This document shows, in pieces, positions 1 through 7,500 of a DNA stretch of 22,663 bases. Under the pieces are notes generated by a model, which worked only from the letters and a program-made list of their open reading frames with translations, was not told where the DNA came from and did not search any database. Each line of letters starts with the position of its first letter. Position 1 is the first letter of the stretch. Position numbers and translations under genes: made by a program. This DNA comes from Saccoglossus kowalevskii (Eukaryota; Hemichordata; Enteropneusta; Harrimaniidae): NCBI RefSeq assembly GCF_000003605.2, contig NW_003149267.1:546167-568829 (forward strand). The letters are read 5' to 3'.

Positions 1-115
1 AATTACGGTGCGCTCCCTCCGGACTTTGTCTATGGAGGTACGCAAGGCTGTGGTGGGGACATCCATCAACCGAACACGTCCCCGTACACACAGCACTGTA
101 CGCAGGGCTAGGTAA
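1..115 (+). other. Possible partial exon at window edge, unassigned
   Basis: The first 115 bases are clearly more GC-rich than the AT-rich DNA that follows. One frame (from base 2) is open up to a consensus-like donor, AG|GTAAGG, at 115/116. The frame is arginine- and threonine-rich and includes the run INRTRPRTHS. It ends in phase 2, so it cannot be spliced directly to the phase-0 BABAM1 exon at 1472 without creating a stop. If it belongs to that gene, an intermediate exon is needed. I recognise no family. It may equally be a repeat edge. Confidence 0.25.
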
Positions 116-326
116 GGTTAGATTTTAAGTTATGAGTGCCACTAGGGAACTCTGATCCATTTGAGTGTGTTATTATGATTGGTCAGGTCAACTGCTTATA
201 TTTGATATTAGAAATCGACATGTGTACAGTACAGTGAAAGGCATAAAGCTTAGCTGTACCCTAGCTTATGAACATATTCATTAAAAAAAACTAAATACAG
301 ATCAGCAGTTTTCATTCAAATTCAAA
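116..326. other. AT-rich non-coding DNA, nothing recognised
   Basis: This stretch has short interrupted frames and no splice-bounded coding segment that I could support. It lies between the exon-like edge and a small inverted-repeat element. Confidence 0.5.
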
Positions 327-476
327 TACTGTAAAATACTTTATTTTATTCAGTGATTTTTTCTTATATTTTACATTCAACTCGTCAAAAATCAGTGAAA
401 ATAAAATACATACAAAACACCCAATAATTCTTTTCAGCGAAAATTAATTCCAGCTAAAATAAAGTATTTTACAGTA
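327..476. mobile_element. 150-bp MITE with TACTGTAAAATA termini
   Basis: The ends form a perfect 21-bp inverted repeat: TACTGTAAAATACTTTATTT(T) at 327-347 and its complement at 456-476. No coding capacity is present. The outermost TA on each side could be the target duplication, as for Tc1/mariner-type MITEs, but this is only an inference. Two related copies occur at 18690-18903 and 20921-21131, with a degenerate one near 22330. All share interior motifs such as CAGCGAAAAT, TCCAGC and AATCAGTGA. Confidence 0.75.
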
Positions 477-518
477 CATTTATTCAATATTGATTGGCTC
501 AGGAGCAAAATATTGTCT

Positions 519-948
519 ATGCCCATAATGCGCACACACACACCTTGCCTTAATCAGCCGGCCCAAATGGACATTGAGTTGGGAGCCAGTCATGCCCAGC
601 CTGATTGTAGAACGGTGACCTTGAGCATAGATAACACCAGCGCCATGATACTCTACTCAGGGACGAGTGGAGGTACGTCTGTTAAATGTCCCTGGTGCAC
701 GGCCTTCCAAAGATACGCCGGGGTTGAACAACACCTAGAAAGCCACGTGGTGATGGAAGTATGTTACGAATGCCTGCTCTACGACAAGGAGTGCGATAGG
801 CTGAGAAGCATTGCGACTCACTACCCGAAGTGTCGTGCTTGCCGCACGATCACAGTACAACCATATGTGTGACGTCTGCCACGACTGATTCGTGTCACAT
901 ATCGGGCTGGAACAACACCAGAGGCACAGGCACCCAGGCACAGACATA
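519..948 (+). pseudogene. Broken R2-like retrotransposon N-terminal ORF with three zinc fingers
   Basis: An ATG at 519 opens a 117-residue frame ending in TGA at 870-872. It carries a CCHH finger (C57, C60, H72, H76; spacing C-x2-C-x11-H-x3-H) and then a CCHC finger (C82, C85, H101, C105; C-x2-C-x15-H-x3-C). A third finger follows in the +1 frame from 868. It begins CDVCHD, passes one stop, and continues FVSHIGLEQHQRHRHPG, giving C-x2-C-x12-H-x4-H. The 'GLEQHxxxRHP' signature and the CCHH-CCHC-CCHH order are typical of the DNA-binding N-terminus of R2-type (A-clade) non-LTR retrotransposons. The frameshift and stop indicate decay. No Myb or RT domain follows. A small host zinc-finger gene is the alternative. 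Confidence 0.55.
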
Positions 949-1034
949 CTTTATTGGGTTAAACAATATTTATTCGATAGTATAATATTATACATTTGTA
1001 CCTCATCAGATTCATGAGATCTTTAGAGATCAGT

Positions 1035-1115
1035 GCGATGCTATGACTTTTTCCAGTTTTTATGTTCGATTTCATGCATAACGCGGGATCTCACAGTGAA
1101 CTGAAAATGGTCTAT
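1035..1115 (-). mobile_element. Lone terminal fragment of the 366-bp MITE family
   Basis: The reverse complement of this segment (AATAGACC... GTGAA... CGCGTTATGCATGAAATCGAA..., then a GTCATAGC-like block) aligns with the left end of the element at 2265-2630 over about 80 bases with scattered differences. No matching opposite end was found upstream, so this looks like a truncated copy. Confidence 0.6.
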
Positions 1116-1127
1116 TAACCTTAGATG

Positions 1128-1302
1128 CAAATGGCGACTGAGATCGTGCTGAGAGTGAGAGAGCTACAAGACTTGTTACATGAATCTGAAAAACAATGCA
1201 CACAGTGAGGTTAAGAGAATGGAACATTATTTGAACGGCAAGAAACAAGTCAACTTGTGGTTCTCCCGCTCTCAACAAGATCTCAGTGGCTATTTGCATT
1301 CA
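1128..1302 (+). pseudogene. Coding-like stretch split by a frameshift, unknown family
   Basis: ATGGCG at 1128 begins a frame reading MATEIVLRVRELQDLLHESE and stopping at a TGA after 25 codons. The +1 frame starting at the ATG at 1180 then reads on with similar composition (SEVKRMEHYLNGKKQVNLW...) to TAA at 1300-1302. The two frames overlap and together look like one charged, helix-forming polypeptide broken by a single-base shift. I do not recognise it. It lies directly beside a MITE end. It cannot be joined to the BABAM1 exon at 1472 without a stop. Confidence 0.3.
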
Positions 1303-1471
1303 AGGTAAATTCAAGGTAATTTAGATTTAAACATTTTGAGCGCAAACATTTTTCGAGACAACATGTACATAGTGAAAACATCCCAAAGTGGTACACCATC
1401 ATATCCGATATACTAAGTACTGGCCATCACGTAGCATATCTAGTTATATTTCAACTTTTGTTTTGTTACAG

Positions 1472-1530
1472 GTAATTTGTTTGGATCTTTCTTCTGAGAT
1501 GAATACTATTCCATTCATGTCTAAAGATGG
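1472..1530 (+). CDS. BABAM1: BABAM1 exon a (first visible), vWA strand 1
   Basis: The acceptor TTTTGTTACAG precedes GTA ATT TGT, and the exon ends in phase 2 at GG|GTGAGT. It encodes VICLDLSSEMNTIPFMSKD plus a split glycine. This corresponds to the human VIICLDLSEEMSLPKLESF segment at the start of the vWA-like domain. Confidence 0.92.
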
Positions 1531-4500
1531 GTGAGTAACAGACTACAAACAATCTGACAGTACAGTCAATTTCATGAAAGCATGAATTTTTTTTTTTTTT
1601 TCATATAAAATAAGTATAAAACTTTTATAAATATCAATTGATGATCTGCTTACTGGTTAAATTAATTAACTTAAAATTTGGTAATTAAAGTAAGGTACTG
1701 TATAACAGGTAATAAATTCAATTATACAAATTTCTATTCACAGAACCAAATATCCACCATTGCAGATGGTCAAGAGAGCTATTAATATATTCGTACACAC
1801 CAAAACTGCTATAAATAGGCAGCATGAATTTGCATTAGTGGTTCTTCAAGATAATGCATTATGGGTAAGAATTTTTTGAAATCCAACACATTTGTCACTT
1901 TTTACAAAATAAAAAATAAAAACACTTAATTTTAAAAAAAAATTTCAAAAAGTTTGATCAAAACATTATCTATTGGGCAATAGGTAATTATGTCCATTTC
2001 ATTTAAAATTATCTAAATTATTACAGAAAAATACATAAACATATGCTGAATGGAATGGACTAATTAAAATCCTCTGTTGACCTTGTTAGATTTCATTTGT
2101 CCATACATCTGTCACGGATTTTTAACCTGGAACTTGTCCTTCACTGCACAGGGTAGGGTGAGTTTTGTTTGCAGCAAAATGATTCAAATATAATACACTT
2201 TTCAATTAATTAAAGTTAAAATTTGTAAAGTAAATTAAAGTAATGTATCGTTTTAATTACATGAATAGACCTTTTTCCATTCACTGCGAGAATCACGCGT
2301 TATGCGTGAAATCGAACGTAAAACAGGACAAACAAAGGTCATAGCGTTGTAGTTGTGTCAAACATCGTGTGGGATTTGACAAACGCAAAAGTATTTTGGG
2401 GACATTTCCATGCTTAATAATGTGCTGTCCACATTTGATGATAGGCAATTTCGATTAAGTAAGGGTATTCGAAAGCAATATTCCTCTGTCGAAGACCGGC
2501 CGGTCAATGTAAGCTACGAAATAAAGAAATTCTAGTTCAAAATCAAATCGTTTGATTTTTGCGGCAGACGTTCGACGTGCGTCTTTCATGCATCTCGCGA
2601 AATCTCGCAATTGTACGGAAAATCACCTATTGAAAAATGTGTACTCTAGATTTAGCATTGTATTGCTTCAAAAATATGTACTTCTATATGCATAATGCTT
2701 GTGGTCATTTGCATACTATAATGAGAAACTACAACCATGAAGTATACAATGTAGGACAACTCACAGGGGCTATGTCATCTTCACCAGCCAAAGTCCATTT
2801 ATCTCCTCACCATTTTTCAGTGTTTACATGTTTACATCAATTTAGAGAAACTGTGTGATTCTGATGATGGACCTATGATATGTATTGTAGACAACCAATA
2901 ATAATATTCTCATGTGTGTTTTTTTCGTAGATGCATAATTTTACCAGTAACACTGAGGAGTTCTGTTATGTGTTAGCAGATCTGAACAACGATAGTGATA
3001 TTGACACCTTTGATATGTCTTCATTGTTTGATTTAATGTAAGCTTAAAAAAAAATTTTCTGTTAGTTTATTTATGGCTCATAATCCTTATTTTTGTCTAT
3101 AGACTATTGTTTTCTCTCTATACCGGTATATTTTATATATCTATACATTGTGATTAATCTTTTGTTATATATCTATTGTTATCAATCTATCTGTTCTATC
3201 CACACCCTAACATACTCTAGATACTAGTACTTGATAAAGACAGGTAGATTGAAAATACTAGTAGATAGACAACACTGGATAGACAACAATGGATAGATAA
3301 CAATGGATATATATAACAATAGATAAAGAACAATTGATTGAGTCAAATCATTTATCCAAGCCATGATTTGATTTGTTAAAAAACACTGTCAATAAATAAG
3401 CTGCTTTCTGATTGGCTTGACTGTTAGGTATTAGTGTTGTTTAGCCAATCAGGTATAGTCTTGTAAGTTACATTGATGTGACTCTGCAATAGCATTGTAC
3501 TTGTGATGACTGAGCTGATAGGAATTTGATGGATTATTTTTGAATTGATAGGTTTTTATCGTTCCCATATTCTCATTGTTGTTTATAACAATAATCTGTG
3601 GCCAGGATAACTCAGATAATTTTTATTCAATCTTTATCAACTTTAAAACAGGAAGACCTCAATGTTCTTGTAAAATACAATTCAAATGTAATCTAAAAAC
3701 AGATTTACTTGTGTGCATCTGAACCTTTATCTCTTGACACGCATAAGCGTTCTCTAATACCGTACTTGACCGCGTTAGCGCCCAGGGGCCTCAACTCAGA
3801 AAATCACAATATTTTAGGGGTGGGCGCTTACCTGAGCACCCCCCTCGAAAAAGAGTGCAAATGAAAATTTTGATTCATCAAGTGACAAATTACGTCTTTG
3901 AGGGAAAATCAAATTACTAAATTAGTTGCGTCGTCATTGATTTTCACAATGAAGAAACAGAAATGACCACAAAAAATACACACATTTTATTACAATATTA
4001 ATTACGTACCACCATAATTTACTGAATTAAAAACATTTGAGTCTGTTGGAACACAATCGAAGTCAAAATTATCATATTATTTCCACCATGATGCATTTGC
4101 AGATTTGACCTACAGCAGCGTCTATTGACCTAATGGGTCAAGTTGGTTATTAACTAATCAGAATGCTGTGTTTTGACTGACGCAATTCTTCGGAAATTCA
4201 CAAAGACTTTCCGGTAACACAATGCGGAAGTGAATTATCGATGTCGAAGTACGATCTCTTGGAATTGATTTCAGCGAATAAACGACATGGTTTTTCCAAA
4301 AAACTAATAAATAGCCATTTTTGAGAGGTAAACTGAATATGGCATGAAATATTTATCGCATTTTGCTTTTTATTAACAGGTCATTGTCGAAGCGTAGTTT
4401 ACACACGGTTATCGTATTCTACGCATTTACAACATGTTCACAGCAATCGATATCCACGCTGTATCATATAAAAACGATTACCAAGATTAGTTACGCAAGA

Positions 4501-7500
4501 CCAAGTTTTAAATTAGTTGCATTTTGAAGGGGTGAGCGCTTTGCCGAATGTGACCCCAAATATAAAAATTGCGCAAAAGTGGGGGATGGGCGCTTGCCCG
4601 GGCATGGGCGCTAACGCGGTCAAGTACGGTAATAAAAACAAACATGGTTGCCACCAGGGTTTGACCGAGCAAAGAAGTTCGCTGATTCAGATTCTATTCT
4701 AAACTTTTTGGATTTCGGCATTCCCATGGTGTATCCTTCAAAGGAAAAAATGTATAATAATAAGGTTATTACAAGGATACCTCAAAGTATGCACTCAGAC
4801 AGTATGCTGTCGTATCGACCTCCTCTGTGCATCTGTCTCTACTTGCGCTGTACTGTCTTCGTGCAATCTTTGAGGTATTCTCGTAATAACCTCATATTCA
4901 TTTGAGGATCCAACTCAAAACGGCGGCCAAATAATTCATAAATTTTATAACCACTGTTCTCATTTCATTTTCATTACTACAATGGGTATGATGTTTGACC
5001 TTTGACCCACATATCCCCACTAAACAGAAAGTCCTGCTCCCATTCCCCAAGAATTGTTCCTAATTTTGTTGATAAATTAACAGTTATTTCATTGAGTTTG
5101 TAGCCATTATGACATAATTTTCATCATAAATCACAGTATAGTTCACAAATCATGCACAAGATGATGAATAGTTTTGCTAGATTTGAATTACCCCCCCCCC
5201 CCTCCATTATTAAAATTATAACATATGGGGAAACAGTATCGTTCAATTTTTTTAAATTATGTCATGACATCATGTAATTAATTATTCATGAAGACTAACA
5301 AGTAAAAAAATTTTAAAAAGGGGTCAATATATTGATAACTCCTGTGGCATTAAACAACTTTCCCTAGGATTCATTAAATCATCTAAAACACAAGGTTGGG
5401 GTTTGAAAATGTCTTTATTAGTCCCCGTTCGGACGAAAATGTCGTATTTTGGACATGCTTTGTCAGTTTTCATTCAAACTTGGTACATAGAATATACATG
5501 TTAGGATACATGTTCATGACGATTTATTTCACAATTGGATCAAAGATGGCCGACTGGCAGCCATCTTGTTTTTTGAAAATGTTGTATTTTGGACATGCTT
5601 TATCAGTTGTCATTCAAATTTAGTACATAGATCATACATGTTAGGATACATGTCCCCGATCGTCCGTGAGTTCCTGAGTCTGTCCGTCCGTCTGTGTGTC
5701 CGTCCTTCCGTGCATCAGTCTGTCCAGAGTCATATCTCAGAATCCTTTGGACTGATTCCGTTCATTCTTTGCATGTGCCTAGTCCTTTATGTGGGACATA
5801 TGCACATGCAGCGGTTTAGCGATTTGATTCAAAATGGCCGACTGGCAGCCATCTTGTTTTTTGAAAATGTTGTATTTTGGACATGATTTGTCAGTTGTCA
5901 TTCAAACTTGGTACATAGATTATAAATGTTAGGATACATGTCCATGACAATTTATTTCGCAATTGGATCAAAGATGGTCGACTGGCAGCCATCTGGTTTT
6001 TTGAAAATATTGTATTTTGGTCATGCTTTGTCAGTTGTCATTCAGACTTGGTACATAGATTATACATGTTAGGATACATGTCCATGACAATTTATTTCGC
6101 AATTGGATCAAAGATGGTCGACTGGCAGGCATCTTGTTTGTTTTTTTATGCGGTATCTTGGACGTGCTCTGTCAGTTTTCATTCAAATTTGGCACATACA
6201 TGTACTTTATACATGTTAGGATGCATGTCCATGACAATTTGTTTCAAAATCTGGTCAAGGATGGCCGATTGATAGCATCTGATTTTTTGGCCTTACTACT
6301 ATATTTCCACAATTTATGTACCATTTTCATTCGTATTTGGCACATACATCATACATATCAGTGTGTTTCATAATCAGATCAAAGATGGCTGAATAACAAC
6401 TGTTTTTATTTTGGCCATATTACTACTACACGGAACAAGTGTTTTGATGTAAATAAACAATCTGTTGTATACGTCACTTGGAACTCAAGTTTCAAGGACA
6501 CGTCGCGATAACCCCTCCGCTTTAATATGACGAGCACAGAGAGAACTTTCAAAAATTTAACTGGGACTGTGTCATTTTCAATGACTTGTTGTTTTATCAT
6601 TTGTACGTTTTGTCCTAATTTGATCTGTTTCACTATACCACATTCTATGATTACCCTCATTCTATTTTTAGTAAGACCTCATTCAGCCAATCATGTGGCT
6701 TGCATGAAATCAATGTCAACATTTCATTCGGTATTTTCTTAATGTCGCAATAATAGAAGTATGTGCAAATTGTTTGTCTGTCTGTCCATCCATCCATCCG
6801 TCCAAAGACATTTTCTATTGTCTTTGGTTCGTCTGTCTGGCACCAGCATATCTTGTTCATATAATCCTGCATGGCAAAATAACAAAGTTAATTATTTTTC
6901 CAGTTATGAAAAAGTTGATCTTCCCCCTATTAAGGGAAATATTGAGATAATACCACCACCGTATATTGTGCGTACTATTATGATATATGGCCGATCGAAC
7001 TGTGTGCCTGAATTCCATAGCGGTCAAGAGGTAGGTTCAATAAATCTTGATGAGTTGTGATTGGTTCATTCACAATATTCTGATTTGTAAGCAGTCACGG
7101 CATTTGAAACTCTGCTTATTATTATGCCTTTTGTAGCTAAATAATCTCCCTCTAATCATGACACCTCAGATAATTTATTTATGTACATTGCTTACAAAGT
7201 GTGTTACTTGATTAGAAGTCATTATTTCATTATAGAAGTCATTATTTCTTTATAGACACAAAAGATTTTGATGCAATCCCCATACTTCTTCATGGATATA
7301 TTTTACATTCATGAAGCACCGGCGGAAAGCAATTATTGTGAGGTATGTACTAGTATGCAACCTGTTTATTTGCATATTGTATTGTTATATTGTGAGGTAT
7401 GTATGCAACCTGTGTATTTGCATATTGTATTGTTATATTGTGAGGTATGTATGCAACTGTTTATTTGTATATTGTATTTTTATATTGTGAGGTATGTATG

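Noticed and set aside
2637-2858. A 73-codon frame in BABAM1 intron 2
   Set aside because: It lies between the MITE and exon c, and the exons on both sides join without it and align to human BABAM1 without a gap.
5396-6373. Several overlapping open frames of 74-106 codons
   Set aside because: They are shadows of the roughly 140-bp tandem array and repeat the same short peptide text.
6406-6660. An 84-codon minus-strand frame
   Set aside because: It lies within a BABAM1 intron and has no recognisable motif or splice context.
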